This document shows positions 20,207 to 32,077 of a DNA stretch of 64,000 nt, piece by piece. Origin of the DNA: Meghimatium bilineatum (taxonomy: Eukaryota > Mollusca > Gastropoda > Stylommatophora > Philomycidae); the NCBI GenBank assembly GCA_034231615.1, contig CM067316.1, positions 24,203,791-24,267,790 on the forward strand, in the 5' to 3' direction. Every line of letters starts with the position of its first letter. Position 1 is the first letter of the stretch. The notes under the pieces are model-generated. The model was given only the letters and a program-made list of their open reading frames with translations, was not told the origin of the DNA and searched no databases. A program made the position numbers and the translations under genes.

Positions 20207-20610
20207 CTTTCACCATTCATCATCATCAAGTGCAGTTTCCACAACAAAGGTTGGCTGCAACAGACCTCCAACATCCCGTCTCTTGTCTTGGTAATGCACT
20301 CTGCTAGACTGTAACCTGTCCATCTTGTGATGTTACTCTCCCACTTGTATCTCTGCCTACCTCTTGCTTGCTTCCCTTTGACTTTACCTTCAAGTAAGGT
20401 CTTCAATAAGGTATCATGCCTTTTAATGTGTCCAAAATATTTTATTTGCCTGATCTTTATTCTCTTAGTAATTCTTTCTTCACATTAAGTGTTTTTAGAA
20501 TCTCTTTGTTTGTATTCTTCTCCTTCCATGATGTTCTCCCTATTCTTCTATATAGCCACATCTCAAAGGCATCAATTCTGTCTTCAAAAGTCTGTGACTG
20601 CGAGCTAAAA
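20207..20610 (-). pseudogene. RTE-A LINE RT C-terminus
   Basis: On the minus strand: DRIDAFEMWLYRRMGRTSW, TNKEILKTLNVKKELL, IKRHDTLLKTLLEGK, RGRQRYKWESNITRW and TGYSLAECITKTRD. The IDAFEMW...RGRQR...TGYS order is that of RTE/BovB-type RTs. Upstream catalytic domains are absent. One frameshift lies near 20440. The element's 3' end lies near the CATCATCATC tract at about 20217. Confidence 0.78.
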
Positions 20611-20619
20611 AAATATGAT

Positions 20620-21900
20620 TAAGAAATTATATTTTTTATATATTTCATTGATTAAGAAATAATGATCTATTTGGAGGAATCCAAATAGATCAAGAGCTCA
20701 AATGGTGAAACAGCGAAGTGTGTGATGAACAAGAGGCAAGTTCAGTGCATAACAATCAATGTTGGCTGGCCACTGTGAAAAAGACTGGGACCTTACCACG
20801 TACACACCAAAGCCAAGCAATTGACCAACAACTTTCCCTATTATAAAATTATAAATGCAATTTTTACATACAAATAGAGTATGTCAAATTAAATACATTT
20901 TGTAAAATATATAAAATATAGAGTTCAAAATGCATATTCATCCATATATAGAGCCTAGGTGCAATGTAAAATTACTGATATGAATACAAAGTCAACAAGC
21001 ATTAAAAAATAAATATAAACCTTTAGAAACATTTAATTTTGAAACTCATAAAATCAAATGACCAAACCCTAAAATATGAAAATAATTAAATTCAGGAGAG
21101 ACTTTTATGGTTGATTTTGATATTTAAGCTCATGTGTTTACTATTTACATGTGTTTACATGTGAGTACTATTGCAAGCAAGGTTTCTTCATAGGTGTTTA
21201 GTCTCCTTTAGCTCATAAACCCACTTCAACCAATCATCATTTTCCTTAGGTACTTAGTCCAATTTAACTATTTAAAAACCAACTCCAAGCATAAATAGTA
21301 GAACACTTACACAATGGCTGTAGAGACACTTTAAACATTTTCACAATAATTTTCTATACACCAACAGCATTAAATATTTAACACTACTCTTTCATAGATT
21401 TGTAATTCTAACACAAAGGAATAAAGATATATTGACTCTCAGTATGAGATGGAGACCAGCTATCTGGAACTATATATGGCTCAGAGTCTGTGGAAATACA
21501 TAATAATGTACTAATTTGTGAAGCGTCTGTTATTGAATGACAGAAATGTTTACAGTTTTTCTACTTGTATCAGTTACTATTTACTTTAATGCTTAGCCCT
21601 TAATAATCTGACTCTGTGAAGAAGAGGTACAAAGCATGTTTTTTAGGCAGTCAAGGTACCAGGTTCATATGCCTCTGCAGGAAATTGTGCATCTGGACTA
21701 TTCAGAAAGCAGTGGTAACACACTGAATGTATTTATATTGTCTAGAAAATCAAAACATCCAAAAATATTTGTTTCATACCTACATTCTGAATAGGATATG
21801 CTTCTAATTTGTAAACTCTTTATATATATATATATTTGTATAGGGCCTATCTATGATTATACAGAGCCTTTATATATATTTCCACACCGTGCAAGATCAT
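20620..21900. other. No recognised gene; AT-rich
   Basis: Low GC, no long frame, a short (TA)n at about 21820. I could not assign any element. Confidence 0.5.
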
Positions 21901-21904
21901 AGTG

Positions 21905-22776
21905 AATGGATATAGAATTAAAACATGTCCACCAATTCAAATATTTAGGTACAGCGATTACAGCAGATAGACATTCAACAGAAATAAGTAGTAGAATCAT
22001 CATCTTCATCTTCAAATTTTTTTAGTGCTGAAGTTTGCGCATAGGGTAGAGGTCAGATCTCTCCAATTCTGTCTGTTCAAGCTATTCTGTGTAGTTCTGT
22101 AGTTCTTGAATAGTATGAATATTGCTTATTTTACTTTCTCTAAGTATTGTTCTTCTGAGTGTTTCTTTTGGTCTATCCCTGGCTCTTTTGCCCGTAGGTA
22201 TCCATTCAAGAGATTGGTGGTGTATTCTGTTGGTGTCGAGCTAAAACAATGATGGTGTAGAATATGGCGAGCTAAAACAACATTCATAAAAAGGAAAAAT
22301 ATATTGTGCAATATGATCTTGTCATTAGAGGTGAGAAAGAGAGTTCTTCAGTGCTATTTAACTCCTATACTAACATATGGCTGCGAGTCTTGGACAATAA
22401 ACAAACAGGAAAGTTGGAAATAAAAGACAACAGAGATGTGGTTTTATAGAAGAATGCTAAAAATACCATGGACTGCCAGAAAAACTAATGTGGAGGTGTT
22501 GAAAGAGTCAAATGTAAAATTAATCAATAATATAAGAAAAAACAATCTTCATTTTTTGGCTACTTCATGCAACAGGGCAGTTTGGAGAACATAGTCACAA
22601 CAAGCAAGATTTAAGGTAACAGAGACAGAGGGTGGCAACGTGAGAAAATATTATACAGTTTGACATTCTGGCACAGCAGGGAAATAACAATGATCTTGAT
22701 ACATAATGCTGGAGATAGAGCTGTGGGGAGCCATGAATGCCTACACCAGCCGTCATGGCACCTGATGATGATACAG
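21905..22776 (+). pseudogene. RTE-B2 LINE copy, interrupted
   Basis: Plus-strand pieces: ELKHVHQFKYLGTAITADRH at 21918-21990, then after an insertion FIKRKNILCNMILSLEV, LTPILTYGCESWTINKQ, TEMWFYRRMLKIPWTARKTN and NAYTSRHGT near 22770. These match the minus-strand copy at 56030-57004. Upstream RT is missing. The insert 22005-22245 is related to 16565-16800. Confidence 0.72.
22005..22245 (-). repeat. Dispersed repeat inserted in RTE-B2
   Basis: Shares words with 16565-16800 (GGGTAGAGGTC, TGTGTAGTTCTGTAG, CTTTCTCTAAGTATTGTTC, CGTAGGTATCC). It breaks the RTE copy between KYLG and the AKTTFIK block. At its right edge the 12-mer GAGCTAAAACAA occurs twice, 31 bp apart, possibly a footprint of the insertion. 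Confidence 0.5.
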
Positions 22777-22799
22777 TGCCTGCCATAAAAAGAATGTAG

Positions 22800-25700
22800 C
22801 CACTCCACATTACCACAAACACATGCAATCTAATTTTAGAATTTACAAGGATGCTAGCTGGGACTAAGACGTGCATTTGAGTCCCTCAAACGTTCTCATA
22901 ATTTAACACCTAAAGATTTGTATCAATGGGTGATCCTAAAGGGTATTGTTTTGCAAAAACTGACTGCAATGTTGGCCTTGAGAAGATATTAAGCATGCAC
23001 TTATAGCAATCTCACTGGACTTGTGGGTCAAGTTTTCCCACACTAACTGTGATTATTGGAACAAAAGGTAACTTATCTTACTCTCATAATGGCTAAATAA
23101 AGTTTGTATCTAAAAATATGTTCAAGTATTCCTTTTCCTTAAGAGTGTATACATTTGTTAGCAGGCTTTGTATATATATATATATGACCTTTTTTGTTTT
23201 GACAGACAGTCTGAAAAATTGAAAAAGTCACTTTGTGGCATCTCACCTATCTCAAGCTTCTCATGTGTTTAATTAATTACCATAGTTTCTTATTTTTCTA
23301 TGACAATCATTCAATCTTATTTCATTCTTGATTTAATTCAGATCATTGCAAATGGGATTTGCCTATCCAATCATGTCAAGACTGATCTCTGTGAACTACA
23401 CAGATAATGCTACTAGCTGGCACAATGTGTAGAAAGGTGACTCTCAGCAAAGTGGCATGTCCTGTATAGAGCACAACTAGGCACTCAGAACACTCTGGTT
23501 GCCCACTGCACCATGTACTATTTTTAGTCATTTGCTCTCATGGATGGGGGAGTCCAAACCAATCCCCTCTCCCCACGGGAACCAGAACATGGTTAGTACT
23601 AGGAGCTTAGCCAATAGATGGGTAGACTATTTTCTGTCACAATTTTACGCAAGAAGTGTGATCAAAGTGTAATGAAAAAAGAGATTTGCAATGAAAAAAA
23701 GGATGAATTACCTTTTTTCTAAACCTCTCCCCCCTCCTTACTGAAGATGTATCTATGGCCCTGTATTGGTATTAAATAGGCCTTGATAAGGGAATGAGGA
23801 CCCCAAATATCACATATTTCCATCACTATAATCCAAATACAGAGCTATTACAGTTTCAAACACTTTAATTGTATAGTCATGATCAAGCTCTCTCTGGTTT
23901 TCATGTTTTTGATCCACACTTAAAGGTACACTAAGAGAAACAAGGTTTGAAGAATAGGGTAACCGGGGCAAAGTATCACACTTTTCACGTTTGTGCATAT
24001 TCTGACAACTAGAATTAACTTTGAGAGACCAACTATCATCAGTGTATAGCTTATTCATCCATCTAACATTATTGAGAGTATTGATAACATACAGTTACGC
24101 ATAGACGGTAGCATGCGAATTTACAAACATATGTAAAAAAGTCACGCCCCATTTTTTGGGGGGCTAAGTGACAAAAAAGTGATACAAACCAGTATAAAAT
24201 TGAGGGAGATTGCCACTGTGAAATGTCTAGCACACTGGCAGTGTTCTAAGAATAGATTGATAGATCTAGTTTTGTAACTTTAATCCGAAAAAAAGTTCGA
24301 AATTAGAATAATTTGTAAATTCCGTTTTTAAAACTAATAATGTCTTTTTAAGGTTGGATGACTATTATAACCATATATCGTCTTACTTTAGAGCAGCATT
24401 GGCAACTTCCTCATGACATCATAATTTCTTCATACATTTTGAATGCGACACTTTGCCACAAAAACATGCTACATCTTACCCCATCTTATGCCATTGTTAG
24501 CATCTATCATAAATTCTGATGAAAAAACAAAGTAGTCTGGCAAGATAGTGTGATAATTACTTAACCACACAACATATATTTCAGTATAAACATTTTAAAA
24601 ATCACGATATTAATGATAACAGAAGGCAGAGTGTGATCAGTTGTAAAAAAAATAGAACATAGTGAAAAAATATTATTTCGCATCGCATGGTCTCATGTCC
24701 TTGACCTATCAAAATCCATTGTGTCAAACATTGCAATTTTGGCATCTTTCCTAGTCACGTGTGCTACCGGAAAAACCCAAAGACTCTGGAAAAACCCACT
24801 GCGATGTTTTACCCCATGCAACACTTTACTCCGGGCTACCCTATGGTGTAACTCAATCAGTGTAGAAATGAATACACAATCAAGATTAAACCTGGTACTA
24901 GCAAGGCATACATGCACTTGTTTCACACTACTGTAAAGTCATACAAGTAGATGAGTATTATGTTGAGTGATAGAGATGTTTACAGGTCATACTCATGTAG
25001 ACTCTCTGTGTTACTATTATCAAAGTATATTGATAGAGACACGACAGAGACACTAGCAAAAGAGATCATAGTATGTGAAATGAGATGTTTGAGGAAAGCT
25101 ATTTGCCACCAGAAGAGGCCGACAAAGAAATGGAGATATTGTCACTGATTCACTTTCATATGACAGAAGTGGCTCTAGCATTGAAGATCTCTTTTCTTTA
25201 TTTCTATTCATAATGACCTGTTGCACAGGATGCTTCATGAAAAACTGCTTTTACCTATGCTATTCTATTTTCTTTGATACTGATACAAGAGAGAGGCATG
25301 ATGGAAAGAACTTCAAACTTTACTGACCAATTTCGATGGTCATTTTCTGTTACAGAACCTTGGAAACCGCTGTGATACATCAGAAATATGGCAACTGTTG
25401 CGATACTGTTACTAAGAAATAGCTCTCCATGAAAAGCACATTATTTCAAAATGGTCACAAATTTCATAGCACCCATGAAATACAGTTATAGATGTAATTC
25501 ATGAGCATTTTATCATGAATAAAACAGTTTTTGAAGGCGAGATTGTTTGATATATATAGAAAGTAATGTAAATCTAGGCCTAGCATTATAATAAGTAGGA
25601 TTTTGCACTTGAAATAGCTCTTAATATTCATTCAGAAAGTGCAAACAGGCATTATGACACATAAAACGTTACAAGACTCTCTGGCATGAGATAGATTTTA

Positions 25701-25830
25701 TGAGGATTTTTAAATACAACATTGTCGATGTCTAAAAAATGTGTGTACACCCTCAGTAATGGTGGATAAGTACACTCTAGATTGTTGGTCAGCAAAGTGC
25801 TAAAGGAATAACTAAGGACGGAAACAGATG
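22800..25830. other. No recognised gene; scattered repeat words
   Basis: AT-rich. Around 23440-23520 a CAGCAAAGTGGCATGTCC word recalls the SINE-B body. Around 23950-24490 two short GC-richer words (ACTTTGCC-type) recur without a recognisable element. No domain is seen on either strand. Confidence 0.45.
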
Positions 25831-25837
25831 GAAGAGA

Positions 25838-25843
25838 TTTATT
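25838..25843 (-). promoter_or_regulatory. Candidate poly(A) signal of host gene
   Basis: The minus strand reads AATAAA about 100 bp after the stop codon at 25946-25948. A second AATAAA overlaps the stop itself. Confidence 0.35.
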
Positions 25844-25945
25844 GAGGACTTGTATTTACAGAAAGTTTAAAGATGATTATATAGATAGTAGGTGTGCATT
25901 ACAGCAAGTCAATCAAATGGTTAACTTCACTCAAGCAACCCATTT

Positions 25946-26531
25946 TTATCTATTTATTTTCAGGTATATTGCTCCTTCTGGTAAGACAAAGCCTTTTTCA
26001 AAATGTTCCTGTAGTTTCAACATACTGTCTTCATATTTTTTAGAAGCTTCTGTAACTTTTCTGGTCATGAAATGATATTTAGCTATATCTCTGGTGGTCA
26101 TTCTTTGTGACTGCCTGACAAATGGCCGATTGAACTTAGTATTTAGAAAAGTTCCAGAATTCGGTACCGGCTGATAATATTCCCAGCCACCAAAGGCATG
26201 GTGAGTTGAAACATAATTTACAGGTACAGAAGGTGATGAAATCCCATCAACAAAAATAGCATTTTTTGAGAAACTTAAATTAGGTTGCTCTAATGTATGA
26301 GAGTTATGTACTTGAAAATATGATTGCTTTCTGTGCTGTTCTGGTAGGTCTTTTGCCTGTTTGCTGACATCTGGGTCATCTATATGTCGCATATGGAATT
26401 TCTTTTGAAGATTCTCTTTATTTCTATCCATGCAGCAAGTACAAACAAGATTTCCCACTCTAGAATCTGTTTGCTTAGTTTGATCACATTTAGCGCTGTG
26501 TAAGTAATCAGAGATCACTAACTCAACATCC
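25946..26531 (-). CDS. Terminal coding exon of uncharacterised host gene
   Basis: This exon encodes 194 residues plus a stop and is among the longest frames in the window not explained by repeats or LINEs. It begins at a good acceptor (TTTTTTTGTCTACAG, reading GG at the exon start) and runs from DVELVISDYLHSAK, through CTCCMDRNKENLQKKF, HHAFGGWEYYQPVPNSGTF and RPFVRQSQRMTTRDIAKYHF, to LPEGAIYLKINR. The composition is that of a soluble, charged protein; no membrane segment is seen, and a short KKYEDSMLKLQEHFEK stretch could be helical. I do not recognise the family. The splice phase fits the exon at 28340-28488 exactly: AT plus G makes a Met codon. No stops or frameshifts interrupt it, unlike every LINE nearby. 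Confidence 0.62.
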
Positions 26532-26575
26532 CTGTAGACAAAAAAATCAGCAATCACTAACTTAACATCCCACAA
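26532..26575 (-). repeat. Short duplication of exon start at acceptor
   Basis: GGATGTTAAGTTAGTGAT in the intron repeats the first bases of the exon (GGATGTTGAGTTAGTGAT) about 45 bp upstream. The intronic copy lacks an AG before it, so it is probably not a usable acceptor. Confidence 0.6.
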
Positions 26576-26629
26576 AGTCACCAATACATGTAATTTTCTC
26601 ACATAGATATAATATAGTCAATGTTTTCA

Positions 26630-26717
26630 TACTCAGGGTGCATAGTGGCTGCACAATATACTCAGGGTGCATAGTGACTGCACAATATACTCAGGGTGCA
26701 TAGTGACTGCACAATGC
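26630..26717. repeat. 29-bp tandem repeat, 3 copies (intron)
   Basis: Three units of TACTCAGGGTGCATAGTG plus CTGCACAATA-type sequence lie about 100 bp upstream of the terminal exon. Confidence 0.92.
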
Positions 26718-27149
26718 CTAGCATCTATTCAATAGCTTTAGTACTAGGAATAAAATTCAACTGTACCTAAAGTGATGTGATCTGTTGTGTTGTGTACTGG
26801 AATATCATTATTACAGAATTGGTTTGATTATTTAAAAAATATAATTAATTATTCAGTGAATTAGTATCAGTGTTTCTTGTGTGAGAAAAAGTGAATTTCT
26901 AATACATCCATTGCAAAAGGTGCCAATTTCTGTTTCACTTACTTTAAGAGCAAATTCAATAATATGTGCAATAAACTTTTTCTCTAACTGTTCATTCAGC
27001 ATGTTTTGAACATGTTTGACTTTTGGTGCTTATCATAGCTACACAAAAATATGCAATTTCTCAGAAATCTAAACTATCTTCTGTACTGAGCCCACAGCTG
27101 TATTTTATTATATTAAGTTCCTGCTCCACTATTTTCCTCCATGTAACTT

Positions 27150-27415
27150 TTGACATTTCTTCTGTGCTCATTCTCAAACTTCTGCAGATTAACAGGATGT
27201 AGTCCTGAGAAAACAGAATGCACTCTGTCATAGTTTACAGCGTATATGTGTCTTTTGGCCTGACATATTTGACTTCAGCATAACTTATGAGTCACTTTGA
27301 CCATTTATGATACTGGACAGTAAACTCCATTCCCCAAACATCCTCTTACGATATGCCTGGCAGGTAACATTGTCACTACTTTTTGCTCCCCTTCCAGACC
27401 TCATCAATACACAGG
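27150..27415 (-). mobile_element. GAA-tail SINE, intronic copy
   Basis: A minus-strand copy: CTTCTGCAGATTAACAGGAT, GTTTACAGCG, GACTTCAGCATAACTTATGA, TACGATATGCCTGGCAGGTA and TTTGCTCCCCTTCC follow the order of the copy at 55382-55675. The head end is truncated. Confidence 0.6.
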
Positions 27416-27744
27416 CTTCATCTATCTAATTTCTGCTTTCTCTCAGGTTCCAACCTCAGAGCAGCTTTTGTGATCAAATTATCTTCTATTAGCATATGCA
27501 CAATCAAGTGTATTTTTCAATGATGACATTCATACCCTCATTTAATGCTTTGTGCAAGAAATTTCTGTTTGCAGATTATTTGTGACTGGAAACAGGCAAA
27601 TTCACCAGAAACCTATTGTGTGGAAGATGGGCAGTTTGGAATATCATTAGCCCTATCATTCTCTAGCATTCCTTTCTTTCTTTTGTTTGCTCAATGTCTA
27701 CATTGTCAGACAAGTCTTATGGAAAAACTCTATGATTGTCTGGA

Positions 27745-27850
27745 GTTCTTCTTTAGTTAAATAAATCTTTAATTGCAAGGTTCAGCCATTAGACAAGTTT
27801 GTCATTAAATAAATCTTTGATTGCAAGATTCAGCCATTAGGTGAGTTTGT
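27745..27850. repeat. 54-bp tandem duplication
   Basis: TTAAATAAATCTTTAATTGC...CAGCCATTAG occurs twice in a row, with a few substitutions. It adjoins the end of the LINE fragment at 27860-28215. Confidence 0.8.
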
Positions 27851-27859
27851 CTTTCTCAA

Positions 27860-28215
27860 ATGTTCAAACTTGGAGAGTTCTGAAGGATATGCTCAGAGGT
27901 CTTGTCATCTGTTTCACAAGTGTACAGTGGTATAGCAGTCAGTGATATCCTGTGCTTATATTTATTTATAAATAAAAATCATGCAGTAAACAAGATTTAA
28001 ATCAGGTCGTATCAGATGGCACCCAATAGCCTCGCACCTTGAGTCACCATGTCATCCATCTTTGCCAACACTGTCCTGTCCTTAGATGTAGTATAGTGAC
28101 TTGTCCCTGCTGGTCTAGATAGTGGTAGGCATCTTCGTCAAGTGTCTTTTCACTTCAGATGATTTGCATAGTTCTCTTCAATTCCTGGTATAAGACTTCA
28201 TTGTCTTCCTGTATA
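27860..28215 (-). pseudogene. Nimb-like LINE C-terminal fragment (intron)
   Basis: The minus strand reads EDAYHYLDQQGQVTILHLRT, then after a gap TCETDDKTSEHILQ, the equivalent of the DDYHLLNKQEQVIIF...CNCGHANQTSEHILQEC tail at 33510-33690. The first knuckle Cys is retained, but the frame is broken. Confidence 0.55.
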
Positions 28216-28339
28216 TACACATTTTCCTCTTTTTTTTCTCTATTTTAGAGGCTGTATGATAAATAACCCTCCTGAAGAGCATAAGAAACTGATCACAGAA
28301 AAAGAAGAAGTTTCATAAGTAGAAATATTATGTGCTTAC

Positions 28340-28488
28340 ATTTTTGACTGCTCACAAGGCTTCATAATTGATGTTGAATAGTTACTTTCGTTTGACACTT
28401 TTTGTGCTCCAGCTGGGGCAGGACCATGTATTGCTTTTAATTTCTTTAAAGTTCTTGGTATAATATGCACCGGCACTTGACCAGATAG
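28340..28488 (-). CDS. Internal exon of uncharacterised host gene
   Basis: A 149-bp exon on the minus strand, phase 0 in and phase 2 out. The acceptor is TTTCTATTCAG before CTATCTGG; the donor is AAAAAT before GTAAGC. It encodes LSGQVPVHIIPRTLKKLKAI, then HGPAPAGAQKVSNES and NYSTSIMKPCEQSKM. No transposon similarity is seen. The phase matches the terminal exon downstream and the exon at 32199-32274 upstream. I do not recognise the family. Confidence 0.6.
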
Positions 28489-28639
28489 CTGAATAGAAAC
28501 AAATGTGAAAAATATAATTCTAATCTGTGTCAAGTAATGGTTCTATTTAAATTTAGAACATAATTGTTCTTATTCTTCTTTGATCAATTGCTAAATATCT
28601 AGTCCAATATTGATCAAGTTTAGAGCAGTTTGTTTTAGG

Positions 28640-28815
28640 TCATCTGTGGAGGAGCAACACAGACACCAGAAAACATACTACAAGATTGTCCCAGTTTTCA
28701 CAGAATGACAATCTGGCCCACAGGAACATCTATTCAAAGGAAGTTGCGGGAAACCCATATGTGTTTGGATGACCTAACACGTTTATTATTTGTCTTCCTC
28801 TTTCTTTCTAAGTTC
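28640..28815 (+). pseudogene. LINE C-terminal knuckle fragment (intron)
   Basis: The plus strand reads FLCGGATQTPENILQDCPSF, then GTSIQRKLRETH. This is a Nimb/I-type C-terminal knuckle (usual form CxCGxAxQTPEHILQxC) with the first Cys lost. No other domain is attached. Confidence 0.6.
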
Positions 28816-29279
28816 TTTCAGTGCCCAATTGGTGCATTGTGTTTTTTAACTAGTGTTTTTAAGTTTGAGGTGATGTGATGCTGTCGTATGTAGTTCTTGC
28901 TTGATGTTGAGACCCATTGCCATACCCTCTTTGATGGTTGCTCTATAAAAAGTTTCTGCTTTCTCTTTTTCTTCCTTTTACAATCTGGTACTCATTTTAA
29001 TGCTTATAGTGGCAGTCTTTTTTCTTGTATTCTAAGTATATCTCTGATCATTTTCACGATAAGTCCATCATTTTCTTCATATTCTTTTTTGGTATCTTCT
29101 CTTACTTGCTTGTTTGACTTGAGTTCTTTCGCACAAATATTTAAGAGTTTTCTAAAACATTTTTTCCCAATTGAATTTCATTCCTTCTTCTCTTTAAATG
29201 AAGCACATATTTTAAAATGTAAATGAGACTTATAAGTACAAGATAATGACAAATTAAATAAGTAAAACAACATTAATGT

Positions 29280-29830
29280 GAGTCTCAAATGTTGTGAATA
29301 GCTGGGATTTGAATTAGGGATAAGCTCATAATTCCAAGTAGCATATGAGTTTCCAATGCAAGCATCTCAAATGTTATGAATAGCTAGAGTTTTGCCCGTG
29401 TGTTGCCGGAGCCCGAAAGGGGAGCAAAGAACAGCAGCACTGTTTACCTTCCACGCATGTCGTAAAAGGCGACTAAGGAGGTTATGGGATGGAGTTGGCT
29501 GTCCCATCCCAAATAGGGTCAGTGACCCAAAGCCATGCTGAAGTCGGATGTGTCAGGCTGAAAGGCACAGTTATCGCAGCAATGCTGTAAACCATTGACA
29601 CAATGCATTCCGGACTACATCCTGCTAATCTGTAGGAGTTTGAGAATGAACGCAGAAAAAGAAGAAGAAACTAGAGTTTAAATTACGGATAAGCTCATAA
29701 TTCTAAGTAGCCATATGTTTCCAATGTAAGCATCTCAAATGTTTTCACAGCCAGAACTTTTAATTAAAAATAAGTTCATTGCAGCAAGAATATCTTTCCA
29801 ATGTAAACACTCAAATTACCACTAAAACTA
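29280..29830. repeat. Degenerate 85-90-bp tandem repeat split by a SINE
   Basis: Units with TAAGCTCATAATTC, AAGTAGCATATG and CCAATGCAAGCATCTCAAAT occur about 2 times before 29393 and about 1.5 times after 29670. The GAA-tail SINE has inserted between them. Confidence 0.75.
29393..29670 (+). mobile_element. GAA-tail SINE, full-length reference copy
   Basis: The 278-bp element begins TGCCCGTGTGTTGCCGGAGC, has a core CATGTCGTAAAAGGCGACTA and ends GAATGAACGCAGAAAAAGA plus AGAAGAAA. It is flanked by a direct repeat CTAGAGTTT (29384-29392 and 29671-29679), the target-site duplication. It has no coding capacity and no convincing RNA polymerase III box. The end resembles the 3' end of the Nimb LINE at 7132 (GAACGAAAGAAGAAGAA). 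Copies also lie at 9170, 9405, 27150, 46863, 55382 and 63740. Confidence 0.75.
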
Positions 29831-30014
29831 AAGTTTTATTCCTTACACTTTTGTTACAGAAATGTTTTTAATTTATAGGAGTTTCTGGATCCTTAAACCT
29901 GAACATTTTGGCTTGCAGTAAACTGTGTGGTAAATGGAAATGTATTTAAAAAAAGATCAAAAACGTTTAATTCAGCATTACAATTAGGATAAATTGTTTA
30001 GAGCCAACATCTCA

Positions 30015-30320
30015 AGCTTTCATACAATGCTGAAGCAGGCTCAAATGATATGGGCCAGACACATTGTGCACATGCCTGATAAACATATCCCAAAACAGCT
30101 GGAGTATGGTGAGCTCCTTAAGGGAACATGACTGGCTGGTGGACAGAAGAAAAGTTTCAAGAACTCTCTGAAAGTGTCTCTAAAGAGCTTTATTATGAAC
30201 ACCCCATCTGGGAGTCTGTCGCTCAAAATCATCCAGTGTGGTGCAAAAACACCAGCAAAGGTTCTTGCATTACTGAGAAGCATCAAATCACAGATGGACA
30301 GAGAAAACACGCTACCTGAT
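30015..30320 (+). pseudogene. LINE-Z RT C-terminal fragment (intron)
   Basis: Read across frames: MLKQAQMIWARHIVHMPDKH, IPKQLEYGELLKGT, LAGGQKKSFKNSLKVSLKSF. This matches the region before the zinc finger in the copies at 37334-37720 and 52430-52640 (MPDKCLPKKLFYGKL, SSGGQKKRFKDNLKSSLK). An in-frame TGA follows GT. The zinc finger is not seen. Confidence 0.65.
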
Positions 30321-30736
30321 AGGACAGAACAAAATTACACAGATGTTCAATTTTGATCATACATGTCTCAAATATGGCAGGGATTGGACTTTTCAGGATC
30401 ACTAGAGAGATATAAAAACACAAGTCTGAAGCTGTTGTCATCATCACCAGCAAATGCATGACTATTAATTAAACCTGAATTTAGTAAATACTGGGAAAAA
30501 TATATAACAAGTGTTAAATAGCAGTTTTTTGTTGAACAGCTAATTTACCCTTTATATATATTTAAACCTTTATAAAATTTAACCAGATTTAACCCTTTAT
30601 ATATTTTTTTCAAATATTTACTTATCATACAGCTAAAAATGAAAGCAATGTTAAAACTACAAAAGTATAGTGCGAAGAAATTCTCTATGGATGTGGTGAC
30701 CCAAGACGTTGCTGGACAAAAGATATTCAAAAATGC

Positions 30737-30848
30737 CTGCATATGTCACTAAAAGAGGTGGGACCTGCATATGTCACTAAAAGAGGTGGGACCTGCATAT
30801 GTCACTAAAAGAGGTGGGACCTGCATATGTCACTAAAAGAGGTGGGAC
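30737..30848. repeat. 28-bp tandem repeat, 4 copies (intron)
   Basis: Four almost identical units of CTGCATATGTCACTAAAAGA plus GGTGGGAC. Confidence 0.95.
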
Positions 30849-30939
30849 AATTTGCTCAAGACCATGGAGAATTCTAGAGATCTATAAGGAAGACTACGTT
30901 CTGGAAAGAATATGTGACATGATGATGATACAACTAAAG

Positions 30940-31085
30940 TCAGTCATGGTGATTGGGTTACCAGATCTGCGACCTCCACTATTTTAGATGGTTGTAAACC
31001 TCTGATATGAACAAATTGGACTAACATCCTTGGTTGAAAGGAGCATATTTCACCATAGAGATAAATTTTATGCAACCAAACTTAC
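30940..31085. repeat. Dispersed repeat R2, copy 1 (intron)
   Basis: GGTTACCAGATCTGCGACCT, AACAAATTGGACTAACATCC and TTGGTTGAAAGGAGCATATT parallel 62105-62255. Class unknown; non-coding. Confidence 0.55.
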
Positions 31086-31294
31086 CATGCAGTGCAGAGT
31101 GTTACTCATTACTGCAGTCTTCTGATGGTTGGTTGGTTGGTTGCTGATCCAGCGGTCCATGGGTTTTTGTCCTTTGACCCAACATTATACTGCTGGAAAA
31201 TCTGTGGATTTTCTACACAAACCGTCCAGAGAATAACTATCACATCACCAGGATGGTATGTTTCAACCTATGCACCGCTGAATAAACATGACTA

Positions 31295-31412
31295 GACCCA
31301 AACTAGAGCAACACACTTGGCTCTGGAATGCAAACTACATCTCCTTTACAAACCCCTACACTCAATGGCAAGTGTGGAAGCTACGACAACACCACCTAGG
31401 GATAGACAATAG
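31295..31412 (+). pseudogene. LINE-E 3' end fragment (intron)
   Basis: THLALECKLHLLYKPLHSMA, then TPPRDRQ, matches the tail of the LINE-E frame at 46375-46468 (THLALESKLQLQSPLCLTAR, KPPGERQ). It is only the last 40 or so codons. Confidence 0.6.
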
Positions 31413-31970
31413 ACCTCTTCAAAAATTAGTTCTTTAATCTGGAACTAGTGACCTATAAAATAAATTGTTGTTTCGTTTCAATCCCCAGAAATTTTGAGCA
31501 TTAAAGCTCATTTTCTATATGGAATGGGGAGTTTTTCCAGAGCTTTCTTTCATATCCAGATAGCTCCTGGTTTGTAATGCTTTGAAAAGAAACTTCCTAC
31601 TTTCTATGCATGACTATTGACAGTAAAAACCTTCTAACAGAATTAATTAGATCCCCAGTCATTATGTTTCTGATTATTGTTGGACTTTTGATTGAATTTT
31701 TTTTACATACTTGGAAATGCATGCCAAAAATAGCCAAGGCCAAACAATAGAATGCATGGAAATTGGCCCCCTAAGTCATGTTTACGTTTTGGTTGGAAGA
31801 CCTGTAGTACTGTCGATAGCCACAGTCTATGTGTGTATGTAGAAAGTTTGTTCCATCATTGTCTATACAAGGATTCAATCACAGTCTGCACAAATTAACT
31901 GTATGATTTCAATACAGCTAAAAAATATGAACTTAAACAATGTATAAGGATATAACATTAATTTTCTTTT

Positions 31971-32077
31971 CATCATCATCATCATCAGGTGCCATGCCGG
32001 GTGGCGTAGGCGTGCCAGGTTGTCAAACTAATTTTTTCTCTTTGTCGCCCTCTGTCTCTGGTGCCTTGTCTTACTAA
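31971..32077 (-). repeat. RTE-B2 3' end fragment (intron)
   Basis: CATCATCATCATCAGGTGCC and ATGCCGGGTGGCGTAGGCG, then a deletion to GTGCCAGGTTGTCAAAC and TCGCCCTCTGTCTCTGGTGC. This is the same 3' end as 56030-56190, with an internal gap. Confidence 0.65.

Noticed and set aside
23810..24058. 82-codon minus-strand frame
   Set aside because: No recognised domain and no splice context; considered chance.
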